A stretch of DNA of 64,000 nucleotides from Cytobacillus oceanisediminis (GTDB lineage Bacteria; Bacillota; Bacilli; Bacillales; Cytobacillaceae). Positions 51,401-61,099 of the stretch are shown here, one piece after another. How positions within the stretch are numbered: position 1 is the stretch's first letter; the number at the start of each line of letters is the position of its first letter. Below the pieces are notes generated by a model. It had not been told where the DNA came from. It saw only the letters and a program-made list of their open reading frames with translations, and did not search any database. The stretch covers positions 36,409-100,408 of the forward strand of contig NZ_SOEE01000012.1 of the NCBI RefSeq assembly GCF_004366035.1, written 5' to 3'. Both the position numbers and the translations under genes were made by a program.

Positions 51401-51961
51401 TTATTTCCCCGAAACAATAGCATCTGCTATACTATCTGCAACAAAATGCCAGATCTTAGAATCCTCCTGATAGGAAGCCGTTAGTCTCCTGTACATGCTC
51501 ATTTGTTTGTCCTTAAAGTCTTCAGCATACTGTGCGGGGAGCTTACTTCTTCCCTCATCCACCATTTCCTGAACCTGTTTGGCACGAGGTCCCCAAACAG
51601 CTTTTTCCTTCCCCTCTTTATCTATAAAAATATAAATGGGTATTGCTCTGGATGTTCCATTAGTCAAATATTGATCCATCAGCTCAAGGTTCTCATCCCT
51701 TAAAATAAAACGGACTTCCATACCGGATTCCTCTGCGATTTTCAGTAGAATCGGATTATTCAGCATCGCATCGCCGCACCAATCTTCAGTGAGTACAATC
51801 ACTTTCAGGCCAGTGTCCTTAAATTCTTCCAATCTTGCTTTCTCCTTATCTGATAAAGAGAAACGATCGTAAATGCCCATCATTTCATCTTTATTTACTT
51901 TCATTCCCCCTAGGTATTCTTGCAGACTCAGCCCTTTTTGGAACCAATCCAGTAATTCCAT
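51401..51961 (-). CDS. thioredoxin-fold protein
   Basis: The 186-aa protein has a thioredoxin-like core with VIVLTEDWCGDAMLNNP (single Cys in WCGD), SRAIPIYIFIDKEG (cis-Pro loop) and a helical C-terminus. Only the first active-site Cys is present, so it may be a mono-thiol or nonredox member. AAAAGGAGTGTTTATTA precedes the ATG. It is the first gene of a two-gene operon with the nitronate monooxygenase; a shared detoxification role is plausible but unproven. Confidence 0.82.
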   Translation of the reverse strand: MELLDWFQKGLSLQEYLGGMKVNKDEMMGIYDRFSLSDKEKARLEEFKDTGLKVIVLTEDWCGDAMLNNPILLKIAEESGMEVRFILRDENLELMDQYLTNGTSRAIPIYIFIDKEGKEKAVWGPRAKQVQEMVDEGRSKLPAQYAEDFKDKQMSMYRRLTASYQEDSKIWHFVADSIADAIVSGK

Positions 51962-52094
51962 TAATAAACACTCCTTTTTTCTAAATGCCTACTTACTAAT
52001 TCTGTATGGCTCCCCATCATTCCTTCTGATTACTGCTGCCGAATTTTGCAGAAAAACATCTTTTCCTGGGAAATTAGACAAAGAGGCTGTCGTC

Positions 52095-52128
52095 AAAAAA
52101 CGAAGGCCGGCGAAAAACGGCCAGCCTT
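52095..52128 (-). terminator. terminator of the ABC exporter operon
   Basis: On the minus strand AAGGCTGGC and GCCGGCCTT form a stem with one mismatch, followed by CGTTTTTT. Confidence 0.8.
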
Positions 52129-52132
52129 GTCA

Positions 52133-52840
52133 TCAATCCATCATTCGTTTTTTGTAAACGGCAACCACGAGTGCAAACACAGCTGCAGTCCATACAATTA
52201 TCACTGCCAGATGGAACCATACATCCGCTAGGCCAGCCCCCGCTTCAACCTGATTAGCCAACTCAATCAGCTGCAGATTCGGCAAATACTCAATAAATTT
52301 TAAAACAGGATATTTTTCTATAAAAGGGGTCAAGAACGAGCCAAAGGAAAAAATCATCATAATGGGCAAAATAACAACCGATGCTTCCATTACGGATTTT
52401 GTCAGCAATCCAAGCAATGTGCCAACTCCAATATAGAAGACAGCAGATAGAATAATAGCCATTCCAACTATTATTACATTATCAGGATTATAACCAGTTA
52501 AAAATGCAGCTATAATGATAACGGCTATGGTGCTAATAAAGCTCAATAAACTTTTCCCGAATAATATCTCCAGGGTACTTGCAGGAGACAGCATAAGTCC
52601 CCTTAATGTATTTTTTTCTTTTTCCTCTGCAATAAGTGAGCACTGCACATAGGCTGCTACTAAACTAAAAATCATATTGATGACCATATAATGTGTATCG
52701 ATTGCCTCAATTCCCATGCGTCCATAAATCGCGGCCATAACAAGGGGAAGGAGGACGGTAGTAGAAACATATAAGTTTTTCGAGACATCTTTATAATCCT
52801 TATATAAGATGGCCATAGATCGTTTCATTGAAAAAGTCAT
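52133..52840 (-). CDS. ABC-2 type exporter permease
   Basis: The 235-aa product has six predicted helices of the ABC-2 type, with the LRGLMLSPASTLEILFGKSL segment after helix 2. It overlaps the ATP-binding gene by 4 bp (52837-52840), so they form one transporter. The substrate is unknown; such pairs export antimicrobial peptides, lipids or drugs. Confidence 0.88.
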   Translation of the reverse strand: MTFSMKRSMAILYKDYKDVSKNLYVSTTVLLPLVMAAIYGRMGIEAIDTHYMVINMIFSLVAAYVQCSLIAEEKEKNTLRGLMLSPASTLEILFGKSLLSFISTIAVIIIAAFLTGYNPDNVIIVGMAIILSAVFYIGVGTLLGLLTKSVMEASVVILPIMMIFSFGSFLTPFIEKYPVLKFIEYLPNLQLIELANQVEAGAGLADVWFHLAVIIVWTAAVFALVVAVYKKRMMD

Positions 52841-53685
52841 GCTAATTTCCTCCCTGTTACTTCTACAAAAATATCCCCTAAAGTCGGTTCGTTCGAATAG
52901 ATTGAGACAATTTTATTTCCAGACATGTAATCATACACAGTTTGTGCTCCGCCCGGTCCTTTATCAACAATTACTTTGCTCCCATCAGTCAGCTCAACAG
53001 TCAATGTATGATCGGCAAATTTTTGGCGAAGCGCTTTAGGTGAATCCAGCAATTGAATAGCCCCATTATTTAAGAACGCAACGCGGTCACATAGCGTTTC
53101 AGCCTCATTCATATCGTGTGTGGTCAAAAAGATCGTGGTTCCTTTTTCTTTTAAGTCTTTTAAGCCTTTATATATATGCTTTGTATTTACTGGATCAAGT
53201 GCTGAAGTCGGTTCATCAAGAAACAGCAGCTCAGGCTGATGCAAGAATGCCCTTGCCAGTGTCACACGCTGAGTCATCCCTTTTGATAGTTTAGAAACAG
53301 CCTTCTTCTTTTCATCTATTAAATTAACCATGCCCAGAACTTCATCAATCCTCTTATCCGGTACATCATAAAGATCACAATACAGCTTTAAATTATCATA
53401 AATGGTTAAACGGCTATATAAACCGCTATTATCAGTCAGGATTCCGATTTTCTTACGGTATTCTTCTTTCTTCAGATTGGAAGCATTAACCCCAAATACT
53501 AAAGCCTCCCCATCTGTCTGGGCTAATTGAGCGGTTAAAATTTTTATGGTAGTTGTTTTGCCGGATCCGCTTGGTCCTAAAAATCCGAAAGTCTCTCCCT
53601 TTTTTACATTAAATGATACATTTTCCAGTGCCGGCTGATCTGAAAAGTATTTGGCCAATGATTTGACTTCAATGATATTCTCCAT
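52837..53685 (-). CDS. ABC exporter ATP-binding protein
   Basis: The 282-aa ATPase is complete: Walker A LGPSGSGKTTTIK, signature LSKGMTQRVTLAR, Walker B LLFLDEPTSALD and switch His in LTTHDMNEAE. It contrasts with the degenerate ATPase domain of the regulator encoded just upstream. GGAGGATGAAA favours ATG at 53685 over 53691. It is translationally coupled to the permease. Confidence 0.92.
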   Translation of the reverse strand: MENIIEVKSLAKYFSDQPALENVSFNVKKGETFGFLGPSGSGKTTTIKILTAQLAQTDGEALVFGVNASNLKKEEYRKKIGILTDNSGLYSRLTIYDNLKLYCDLYDVPDKRIDEVLGMVNLIDEKKKAVSKLSKGMTQRVTLARAFLHQPELLFLDEPTSALDPVNTKHIYKGLKDLKEKGTTIFLTTHDMNEAETLCDRVAFLNNGAIQLLDSPKALRQKFADHTLTVELTDGSKVIVDKGPGGAQTVYDYMSGNKIVSIYSNEPTLGDIFVEVTGRKLA

Positions 53686-53748
53686 TTTCATCCTCCATGC
53701 GGTTTGTTTTCTTATGCATTCATCTTAATTCATAAAGAAAACCCCCAC

Positions 53749-53754
53749 ATTATA
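53749..53754 (-). promoter_or_regulatory. possible -10 element of the ABC exporter operon
   Basis: TATAAT on the minus strand lies about 65 bp before the ATP-binding gene, in the 120-bp gap after the LytTR regulator gene. No good -35 is seen, which is common for activator-dependent promoters. Two CCACTC words 16 bp apart lie upstream. Confidence 0.4.
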
Positions 53755-53813
53755 TTCCAGATAAAAAGAGCACTTCAGAGGCTGAGTGGAGCAATACAGG
53801 AGTGGAATGGAGC

Positions 53814-54866
53814 TTACTTTAACCCCAGCATTTCTTTTAGCTCCGCCATTTTCCCTTTTGATAAAGGGATTGATGATTTAGAAGCATCATTGAGCACCAG
53901 TGTAAAACTATTCCTTGTCCACGTCACGACCTCCCGGACCTTCTGCAGATTAACAATATAAGAGCGGTGACATCTGAAGAAGCCATAGGGGTGCAGTTTT
54001 CTTTCCAGCTCTGCCAGTGTAAATACACTTGGATACACTTCACCTTTTATATAAATATTGGATTGGCCATCGCTACTTTCAATGTAATCAATTTCAGGCG
54101 GGTCGAATAATACGATTTTATCGTTTACTTTTGTTGGGACCTTTTCAAAGCGAACGGGCTGTACCGCTGGCGTTTCTCCATTCAGCAGATCGGCATGCTG
54201 TTCCTGGGCCGCTGTATCCGGTTCATCCTGTAAAACGTCAAGCTCCTGCAGACCAGTTTCACCAAGCCTATAAACCCTGCTGGTCACTGCAAGCGCACTC
54301 TCCAAATTACCAGTTAATATTAAAACACCTTTCCCGTTTTGGCAAAGCTTCCTTATCAGTTTTATGAAGACACTCTTTGTTTCCAAATCAATATTTTGGT
54401 CAGGCTCTTCAAAAATAAACAATGCAGGGTTCTTAAAAAGCATACGGCCAAAATGGACTCGTCTTTTTTGTGAATAGGATAATTTTCTAACCTGCTGATT
54501 TCGCTCTGCATCCAGCTGAACAGCACGCAGCCCTTCTTCTACTGATATTTCCGATCCATATAGGTTCTTATAAAAGGAGAAGTTTTCCTTCACCGTTAAT
54601 CTTTCATATAGCCCGTCATTTAAAGAGAAGATTCCAATGTTCGCCAAAAATTTGCGTTTGTCTATCGCCGCACTAATTTCGTTAACCCTTATTTCTCCAT
54701 CGGAAATCGGCATTGACCCCATGAACATACTCAATAATACGTTCCTTACATTTGTATTTGTATGAACTGCTGCAGTCTCGCCTGCAAAGACCTCTAGACT
54801 AAATGGAGGAAATACAACAGTATGTTCATCATGTTCTTCTAAATTTGTTATTTTTAAAATGGCCAC
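53814..54866 (-). CDS. LytTR regulator fused to a degenerate ABC-ATPase domain
   Basis: The 350-aa product combines an ABC-ATPase-like N-terminus (about residues 1-210) with a C-terminal LytTR DNA-binding domain (about 245-345; DYIESSDGQSNIYI, RCHRSYIVNL and VVTWTRNSFTLVL). In the ATPase part Walker A is lost (AGETAAVHTNTNVRN lacks GxxGxGKS). The signature (KLSYSQKRRVHFGRML) and Walker B (ALFIFEEPDQNI) are still recognisable. It probably does not hydrolyse ATP but may contact the neighbouring ABC exporter and relay its state to DNA. GTG at 54866 follows AGGTGATTAGAA. The exporter genes follow on the same strand. Confidence 0.82.
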   Translation of the reverse strand: MAILKITNLEEHDEHTVVFPPFSLEVFAGETAAVHTNTNVRNVLLSMFMGSMPISDGEIRVNEISAAIDKRKFLANIGIFSLNDGLYERLTVKENFSFYKNLYGSEISVEEGLRAVQLDAERNQQVRKLSYSQKRRVHFGRMLFKNPALFIFEEPDQNIDLETKSVFIKLIRKLCQNGKGVLILTGNLESALAVTSRVYRLGETGLQELDVLQDEPDTAAQEQHADLLNGETPAVQPVRFEKVPTKVNDKIVLFDPPEIDYIESSDGQSNIYIKGEVYPSVFTLAELERKLHPYGFFRCHRSYIVNLQKVREVVTWTRNSFTLVLNDASKSSIPLSKGKMAELKEMLGLK

Positions 54867-54986
54867 TTCTAATCACCTGGTTTTTAAGATTTCATACCTG
54901 TAATTATAACGCTGAGCCACATGTAAAATATAGATTTTCCTGGGAAATAATAGGGGTATTTGTCGAATGGCAGTTATTCTTCAAGC

Positions 54987-55022
54987 AAAAAAGGGGCATG
55001 AAACCGATTGATTTCATGCCCC
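54987..55022 (-). terminator. terminator of gatCAB
   Basis: On the minus strand GGGGCATGAAA and TTTCATGCCCC form an 11-bp perfect stem, followed by six T. Confidence 0.92.
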
Positions 55023-55031
55023 AATATATAG

Positions 55032-56459
55032 CTATCTTTTCTGAATTTCCTGCTGCAATAATTTGTTGACAAGCGGCGGGTTGGCCTGTCCTTTTGTGGC
55101 TTTCATGATTTGGCCGACAAGGAAGCCGATTGCTTTTTGTTTTCCATTTTTGAAATCCTCGATCGATTGCGGATTCGCATCAAGTGTTTCTCCGATAATC
55201 TTAAGTAGTGCACCTTCGTCAGATATCTGAACCAGGCCTTTTTCTTTTACGATTGTTTCCGGATCTCCGCCATTTTCAACCAGTTCTTTGAAGACGGTTT
55301 TGGCAATTTTGGAAGAGATGGTGCCGTTTTCTATCAGTTTAATCATGCCGGCAAGTCCCTCTGGTGTCAGAGCAATATCTGTCAGCTCTTTTTGTTCAGC
55401 ATTCAGGTATGCCGACAGCTCACCCATCACCCAGTTGGAAGCCTGCTTTGCGTCAGCTCCTGCTTGGACAGCCGCTTCAAAGAAATCGGATGTTTCTTTT
55501 GTGACTGTCAGGACAGCTGCATCGTAAGCAGGAAGCCCGAGTTCTTCAATATAGCGGTTCTTTCTTTGGTCCGGAAGCTCAGGGATCTCAGCACGAATGC
55601 GCTCTTTCCACTCTTCATCAATATGGATATCAAGCAAATCAGGCTCAGGGAAATAACGATAATCATCCGAACCTTCTTTTACCCTCATTAGAATGGTTGT
55701 ATTGGTCGCTTCATCATAGCGCAATGTTTCCTGCTGTATTGTACCGCCTGAACTTAATATCTCTTCCTGTCGTTTCTCCTCGTACTCAAGTCCTTTGCGG
55801 ACAAAGTTAAAGGAGTTCAGGTTCTTAAGCTCTGTCTTTGTGCCAAATTCCTCCTGACCCGCAGGACGAAGGGAGATATTCGCATCACAGCGAAGTGAAC
55901 CCTCCTCCATTTTGCAGTCAGAAACGCCTGTATACTGGATGATGGACTTTAATTTCTCCAGATATGCGTATGCTTCATTTGGCGTGCGGATATCCGGCTC
56001 AGATACAATCTCGATCAGCGGGGTACCCTGGCGGTTATAGTCTACAAGAGAATATCCTTTAGCATGAGACAGTTTTCCTGCATCTTCTTCAAGATGGATC
56101 CGCGTAATGCCGATTTTTTTCTTATAGCCATCGACTTCGATTTCAATCCAGCCATGCTCTCCAATCGGCTTATCGAATTGCGAAATCTGGTAGGCTTTTG
56201 GGTTATCCGGGTAAAAATAATTCTTCCGGTCAAATTTTGTAACAGGTGCGATTTCACAATTCAGTGCCATCGCAGCTTTCATTCCGAATTCAACTGCCTT
56301 TTTATTAATGACAGGAAGCACTCCAGGGTAGCCGAGATCGACAACCGTTGTATTGGAGTTGGGCTCTGCCCCAAAATGGTTTGGGCTTGCCGAGAATATT
56401 TTTGAATCTGTTTTTAGCTCAACGTGTACTTCAAGTCCGATAACCGTTTCGTATTTCAT
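55032..56459 (-). CDS. gatB: Asp-tRNA(Asn)/Glu-tRNA(Gln) amidotransferase subunit B
   Basis: The 475-aa GatB activates the misacylated tRNA by phosphorylation in the GatCAB complex. It has [32 protein letters not shown], the zinc-like and helical tail regions and YRYFPEPDL. The C-terminal YqeY-like domain ([24 protein letters not shown] text) binds tRNA. It is last in gatC-gatA-gatB with 12 bp after gatA. AAGGGGGGAAATTC precedes the ATG. Confidence 0.97.
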   Translation of the reverse strand: MKYETVIGLEVHVELKTDSKIFSASPNHFGAEPNSNTTVVDLGYPGVLPVINKKAVEFGMKAAMALNCEIAPVTKFDRKNYFYPDNPKAYQISQFDKPIGEHGWIEIEVDGYKKKIGITRIHLEEDAGKLSHAKGYSLVDYNRQGTPLIEIVSEPDIRTPNEAYAYLEKLKSIIQYTGVSDCKMEEGSLRCDANISLRPAGQEEFGTKTELKNLNSFNFVRKGLEYEEKRQEEILSSGGTIQQETLRYDEATNTTILMRVKEGSDDYRYFPEPDLLDIHIDEEWKERIRAEIPELPDQRKNRYIEELGLPAYDAAVLTVTKETSDFFEAAVQAGADAKQASNWVMGELSAYLNAEQKELTDIALTPEGLAGMIKLIENGTISSKIAKTVFKELVENGGDPETIVKEKGLVQISDEGALLKIIGETLDANPQSIEDFKNGKQKAIGFLVGQIMKATKGQANPPLVNKLLQQEIQKR

Positions 56460-56471
56460 GAATTTCCCCCC

Positions 56472-57932
56472 TTACAGTCCCGGTTTTTGCTTATGGTATT
56501 CTGTAGCCTGCTCAAAAGCATGCGCTACGCGGTAAACAGTGCTTTCATCAAAATGCTTTCCGATAATCTGAAGGCCAAGCGGCAATCCATCCGCGAATCC
56601 GCAAGGTACGCTGATTCCAGGAACGCCGGCAAGGTTTACTGGAATTGTCAGAATATCATTTGCGTACATAGTCAGCGGATCAGACGTATTTTCACCAATC
56701 TTAAAGGCAGGAGTTGGTGCTGTCGGTCCAATAATGACATCATATTTTTCAAAAACATTTTCAAAGTCTTGTTTAATGAGTGTACGCACCTTTTGTGCCT
56801 TTTTATAGTAAGCATCATAATAGCCTGAACTTAAAGCGAATGTTCCAAGCATGATGCGGCGTTTCACTTCATCACCGAAGCCTTCTGCACGGGTCTTTTT
56901 GTATAAATCGATTAAATTCTCAGGATCTGCTGTTCTGTAGCCATAGCGTACACCATCAAAGCGCGCCAGGTTCGCGGATGCCTCAGAGGAGGACAGCAGA
57001 TAATACGTTGCCAGTGCATATTTCGAATGCGGCAGGGAGACTTCCTCCCATGTTGCCCCAAGTTTTTCCAGCACTTTCAGGGCCTCAAGTACTGACTGGC
57101 GTACCTCTTCATTTACACCTTCAGCCAAATACTCTTTCGGTACGGCAATTCTCAGCCCCTTTACATCCCCATTCAAGCTTTCCGCATAGCTTGGGACCTC
57201 AACATTTGCTGAAGTAGAATCCATAGGATCCACACCTGAAATGGCCTGAAGCAGATATGCGTTATCTTCAACGGTCCGTGTAATTGGCCCGATTTGGTCC
57301 AGAGATGAGGCAAACGCGATCAGTCCGAATCTTGATACTCTTCCATATGTAGGCTTTAACCCAACAACTCCGCAATAAGAAGCAGGCTGTCTGATTGAGC
57401 CGCCTGTGTCTGATCCAAGAGAAAATAAAACTTCACCGGCTGCAACAGAAGCAGCAGAACCGCCGGAAGATCCCCCGGGAACTCTTTCTAGATTCCATGG
57501 ATTTCGGGTTACTTGAAAGCCTGAGTTTTCATTGGATGATCCCATTGCAAATTCATCCATATTCAGTTTACCGATTGTAATGGTTTCAGCATTATGTAAT
57601 TTGGATGCAGCAGTCGCATCATAAATCGGATCAAAATTTTCAAGTATTTTACTCGCACTGGTTGTGCGCAGCCCCTTCGTTACGATGTTATCCTTCACGC
57701 CGATTGGCATTCCGAACAAAAGGCCTTTCGCTTCGTCCGTTCCAAGTTTCCCATCCATTCTTTTAGCTGCCTGGCGGGCTCTTTCTTCATCAAGCGTCAA
57801 GAAAGCCTGTACTTTATCTTCTACTTCACCTATTCTCTTGTACGATTCGCTGACAAGATCGGTAACCGTGATTTCTTTCTTATGTAAAAGCTGATGAAGT
57901 TCCGATACCTTATGGTCAAATAAACTCACCAT
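56472..57932 (-). CDS. gatA: amidotransferase subunit A
   Basis: The 486-aa amidase releases ammonia from glutamine. It carries the amidase signature [20 protein letters not shown] with [11 protein letters not shown], giving the Ser-cisSer-Lys triad (Lys in GVKDNIV). ATG at 57932 follows GGGAGGGGAAA. It lies between gatC (10 bp upstream) and gatB. Confidence 0.97.
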   Translation of the reverse strand: MVSLFDHKVSELHQLLHKKEITVTDLVSESYKRIGEVEDKVQAFLTLDEERARQAAKRMDGKLGTDEAKGLLFGMPIGVKDNIVTKGLRTTSASKILENFDPIYDATAASKLHNAETITIGKLNMDEFAMGSSNENSGFQVTRNPWNLERVPGGSSGGSAASVAAGEVLFSLGSDTGGSIRQPASYCGVVGLKPTYGRVSRFGLIAFASSLDQIGPITRTVEDNAYLLQAISGVDPMDSTSANVEVPSYAESLNGDVKGLRIAVPKEYLAEGVNEEVRQSVLEALKVLEKLGATWEEVSLPHSKYALATYYLLSSSEASANLARFDGVRYGYRTADPENLIDLYKKTRAEGFGDEVKRRIMLGTFALSSGYYDAYYKKAQKVRTLIKQDFENVFEKYDVIIGPTAPTPAFKIGENTSDPLTMYANDILTIPVNLAGVPGISVPCGFADGLPLGLQIIGKHFDESTVYRVAHAFEQATEYHKQKPGL

Positions 57933-57942
57933 TTTCCCCTCC

Positions 57943-58233
57943 CTATTCAATAATAGACGGCACTTTTATATAGCCATCCTGATGTTCCGGCGCATTTTTC
58001 AGAACTTCTGCCTGTGGAAGCCCCTTATTCGCCTTATCTTCTCTCAATACATTCTTCATATCAAGAACATGGGATGTTGGTTCAACATGATCTGTATCAA
58101 GTTCATTCAGCAGCTCGGCAAATGAAATCATCTTGTCCAGCTGTTCGGTATAAGAAACAGTTTCTTCCTCAGTCATTGCTAGTCGCGCCAAGTGTGCAAC
58201 ATGCTTAACCTGATCTATTGAAATTCTCGACAT
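57943..58233 (-). CDS. gatC: amidotransferase subunit C
   Basis: The 96-aa GatC holds GatA and GatB together. It matches the family in [31 protein letters not shown] and [14 protein letters not shown] at 58233 follows GGAGGTGGCATTA, the best ribosome site of the operon. Confidence 0.97.
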   Translation of the reverse strand: MSRISIDQVKHVAHLARLAMTEEETVSYTEQLDKMISFAELLNELDTDHVEPTSHVLDMKNVLREDKANKGLPQAEVLKNAPEHQDGYIKVPSIIE

Positions 58234-58451
58234 TAATGCCACCTCCAAAAATGAATACTGTCAATGCACAATTATAATGATCATACCAAACTTTCGCGCG
58301 TTAAAGCAATACGCGCACGCCAGCTGGCTTAGCAATCTTCTGCTTATTTTACCATGAGTTCAGTGAATTGTGTGTTTGCTTCTCTTTTTAGAGGATAAAT
58401 GAAAAGCGAAACCGAATAAATGGGGATGCAATAAGTACAGGAGGTACAATT

Positions 58452-58808
58452 ATGGAATTTTTCCGATTTGATTTGGATGTCAGCAGGGAAATTGCCCAAT
58501 TCAGCAGCCACAATGCAAGCATCACCCCGATTATCAGGAACAAAACAGCTGCAGTTGGGTGTATCCACCTGAAGGATAATAGTGTTTTAGGCATGCATCC
58601 GGCAGCTTGTCCCCAGCTATTTCTCATCGTTGACGGCGAAGGATGGGTTAAAACTGCTGGCGGTGAGCAAATTGCAGTCCAAAAGGGAACAGCTGTTTAT
58701 TGGTCTGAGGGAGAGGAACATGAATCAGGCTCTTACCTTGGCATGACTGCAATTGTGATTGAAGGTCCTGATTTGGATCCGCATCTGTACCTGAAGGCTT
58801 TGGAATAG
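58452..58808 (+). CDS. single-domain cupin protein
   Basis: The 118-aa protein is a short cupin barrel with MHPAACPQLFLIVDGEGWV and WSEGEEHESGSYLGMTAIVIEG. The usual metal motif is partial (His in EEHESG, others unclear), so metal binding is doubtful. Its function is unknown. CAGGAGGTACAATT precedes the ATG. A periodic array follows it instead of an obvious terminator. Confidence 0.75.
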   Translation: MEFFRFDLDVSREIAQFSSHNASITPIIRNKTAAVGCIHLKDNSVLGMHPAACPQLFLIVDGEGWVKTAGGEQIAVQKGTAVYWSEGEEHESGSYLGMTAIVIEGPDLDPHLYLKALE

Positions 58809-58821
58809 ATAGCGGATCACC

Positions 58822-58956
58822 TGGCATTGGCCGGTAAATGCTGAAGTATGGCCGGTACTTTTTGATTTGGCAGGTAAATCCCTCATTTCGGCCGGTATTT
58901 TATTAAATTTGACCCGTAAATTCACGTTTCGACCGGTAAAAATTGGCCGGTATTGT
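58822..58956. repeat. array with a period of 19-21 nt, core CCGGTA (7 units)
   Basis: CCGGTA or a one-base variant occurs at 58831, 58852, 58871 (CAGGTA), 58892, 58913 (CCCGTA), 58933 and 58947. The spacings are 21, 19, 21, 21, 20 and 14. Each is preceded by TTTCGG-like and followed by A/T-rich text. It starts 20 bp after the cupin stop and ends at the terminator of the convergent yueI gene. There is no reading frame. Confidence 0.72.
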
Positions 58957-58969
58957 GATGCTTTCCCCC

Positions 58970-58999
58970 AAAAATAGAGCAGCGTTGCAGACGCTGCTC
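58970..58999 (-). terminator. terminator of yueI
   Basis: On the minus strand GAGCAGCGT and ACGCTGCTC form a 9-bp stem with loop CTGCA, followed by TATTTTT. The stem begins inside the stop codon. Confidence 0.88.
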
Positions 59000-59447
59000 A
59001 TTTCCGCTTGAATAGTTTGGCAAGCAGGCCGCTCTTTTTTTCTTTTTTTGCTTCTGCTTTAACCGTTTTTCTCTCCACAAAAATTTCCGGCTTATCAATT
59101 GCATAGCCATAGGCTAAAACCAGCCCGATCTCTGAATTATGTTCTTTATTGGTGACGATTGTATATTCGACCTTATAGGTTGAAGCCAGTTTTATATATT
59201 TTGATAAATAGGAGTAGCTCATATTTCCATTCAGATAAAGATGAGCCTTGCTGTTGGCTTTAAGGGCATCTTCCACCTGCGGATAGATTCCATCTTCCCT
59301 CATCTGCGGCTGCTTCAAAGCAATGACCACCCTCTCCCGAAGCGAGCCAAGAAACTTGCGGCGCTCATCAGGCTTGGTCTGTTTTTGTCCATGAATCCCC
59401 TGTTGAAGATAATCATCTATATTTTCAGCCAATTGTACATCCTCCAT
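58998..59447 (-). CDS. yueI: YueI-family protein
   Basis: The 149-aa protein belongs to the YueI/DUF1694 family: GIHGQKQTKPDERRKFLGSL and RVVIALKQPQM at the start, LYLNGNMSYSYLSKYIKLAS in the middle and a basic tail (KKEKKSGLLAKLFKRK). The fold resembles an L7Ae-type RNA-binding domain, but the role is unknown. In B. subtilis yueI lies next to yueJ (pncA); here pncA is about 4 kb away. Confidence 0.85.
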   Translation of the reverse strand: MEDVQLAENIDDYLQQGIHGQKQTKPDERRKFLGSLRERVVIALKQPQMREDGIYPQVEDALKANSKAHLYLNGNMSYSYLSKYIKLASTYKVEYTIVTNKEHNSEIGLVLAYGYAIDKPEIFVERKTVKAEAKKEKKSGLLAKLFKRK

Positions 59448-59557
59448 CGTTATATGACCTCAATGCTTCCATTGTATTCAGTATTACGCTCTATTTCAAA
59501 TTTCGCCTATATAAGTATGTATGTTTTTGCAGCATGTACCGTGCTTGCCTCATAAGC

Positions 59558-59588
59558 AAAAAAATACCTCCCTTCCATCGAAGAGAGG
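59558..59588 (-). terminator. terminator of aceA
   Basis: On the minus strand CCTCTCTT and AAGGGAGG pair with one G-T, followed by TATTTTTTT. Confidence 0.8.
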
Positions 59589-59640
59589 TTCAAAATAGGA
59601 GAATATACAGGTGAAAACTCAAGTTACATACGGGTAAAAT

Positions 59641-60930
59641 TTAAGCCTCCTGCTTTTCAGTGAACTGTTCTTCCTCAGTGGATCCCTTTAAAGCAGTTGT
59701 TGAGGAAGTTCCTCCAGTAATGACCATGGAAACCTGGTCAAAATAGCCGGTACCCACTTCACGCTGATGTCTTGTTGCCGTGTAGCCATGTGTTTCATTG
59801 GCAAACTCGGCCTGCTGCAGTTCAGAGTAAGCTGCCATTCCGCGGTCTTTATAGCCGCGAGCCAGTTCAAACATGCTATGGTTTAGCGCATGGAATCCTG
59901 CCAAAGTAACAAACTGGAACTTGTAGCCCATTTTTCCGAGCTCAACCTGGAATTTGGCAATCGTTTCGTCATCGAGTTTTTTCTTCCAATTGAATGAAGG
60001 AGAGCAATTATACGCTAAGAGCTTGCCAGGGAATTTTTCATGGATTGCTTCAGCAAAGCGTCTCGCTTCATCAAGATCCGGTTCAGATGTTTCACACCAT
60101 ACCAGGTCTGCATAAGGAGCATACGCCAATCCCCGAGCGATCGCTTGGTCAAGGCCTGCCTTCGTACGGAAGAAACCTTCAGGTGTGCGTTCCCCGGTAA
60201 TGAAAGGTGCATCAGAAGGGTCCACATCGCTGGTAATTAAATCTGCAGCGTTTGCATCAGTCCGTGCGACAATGACAGTCGGCACGCCCATAACATCCGC
60301 TGCCAATCTGGCAGAAATTAAATTCTTAACAGCAGTCTGGGTTGGCAGCAAAACCTTTCCGCCAAGGTGGCCGCATTTCTTCTCAGAAGATAGCTGGTCC
60401 TCAAAGTGTACTCCGCCGGCACCCGATTCAATCATGCTTTTCATAAGTTCAAATACATTAAGCTGGCCGCCGAATCCTGCTTCCGCATCTGCTACAATCG
60501 GAGCGAACCAGTCAATGGAATGATCGCCTTCCATATGATGAATCTGGTCAGCTCTCTGAAGGGCCTGATTAATTCTTTTTACTACACTTGGAACACTGTT
60601 GGCCGGATATAGACTTTGGTCCGGGTACATATTTCCGGACAGATTCGCATCTGCAGCAACCTGCCAGCCGCTTAAGTATATGGCCTTCAGCCCAGCCTTA
60701 ACCTGCTGGACAGCCTGGTTTCCCGTTAACGCCCCTAATGCATTGACGAAGTCTTCTTCATTCACAAGCTTCCACAGCTTCTCTGCACCACGGCGCGCTA
60801 ATGTATGCTCAATATCAATTGATCCTCTTAATTTAATGACTTCCTCAGCCGTATACGGTCTTTCTACTCCATTCCAGCGTCCCTCCATTTCCCAGCTTTC
60901 CTGTAACTGACGCACTCTTTCATCTGCCAT
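59641..60930 (-). CDS. aceA: isocitrate lyase
   Basis: The 429-aa enzyme cleaves isocitrate to glyoxylate and succinate, the first step of the glyoxylate bypass. It has the catalytic [11 protein letters not shown] motif, [15 protein letters not shown] (metal Asp), [15 protein letters not shown] and [25 protein letters not shown] precedes the ATG. Malate synthase is not adjacent. The 535-bp upstream region holds repeated TGTTATAA-type motifs, including an 11-bp inverted repeat over the likely promoter. The bypass implies growth on acetate or fatty acids. Confidence 0.97.
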   Translation of the reverse strand: MADERVRQLQESWEMEGRWNGVERPYTAEEVIKLRGSIDIEHTLARRGAEKLWKLVNEEDFVNALGALTGNQAVQQVKAGLKAIYLSGWQVAADANLSGNMYPDQSLYPANSVPSVVKRINQALQRADQIHHMEGDHSIDWFAPIVADAEAGFGGQLNVFELMKSMIESGAGGVHFEDQLSSEKKCGHLGGKVLLPTQTAVKNLISARLAADVMGVPTVIVARTDANAADLITSDVDPSDAPFITGERTPEGFFRTKAGLDQAIARGLAYAPYADLVWCETSEPDLDEARRFAEAIHEKFPGKLLAYNCSPSFNWKKKLDDETIAKFQVELGKMGYKFQFVTLAGFHALNHSMFELARGYKDRGMAAYSELQQAEFANETHGYTATRHQREVGTGYFDQVSMVITGGTSSTTALKGSTEEEQFTEKQEA

Positions 60931-61003
60931 TTGATTAAATCCTCCTTTTAATTTAGAAAATCATCATTTAAGCAAACTCCCAGTTGCAATGCATTTCTGT
61001 CTG

Positions 61004-61040
61004 TATCATAACAGGTATAAAATTGTTAACTGTTATGATA
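61004..61040 (-). promoter_or_regulatory. inverted repeat over the likely aceA promoter
   Basis: TATCATAACAG (61004-61014) and CTGTTATGATA (61030-61040) are perfect 11-bp arms 15 bp apart. On the minus strand TTGATA and TTTATA, 17 bp apart, fall within or next to the arms and could be the -35 and -10. Related words occur at 61052-61061 (TGTTATAACA), 61087-61095 and 61231-61239 (ATATAACAG). Confidence 0.5.
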
Positions 61041-61099
61041 TCAATCTACGTTGTTATAACACAATAAACAATCTATGTATCGTATTATATAACAGAGAA

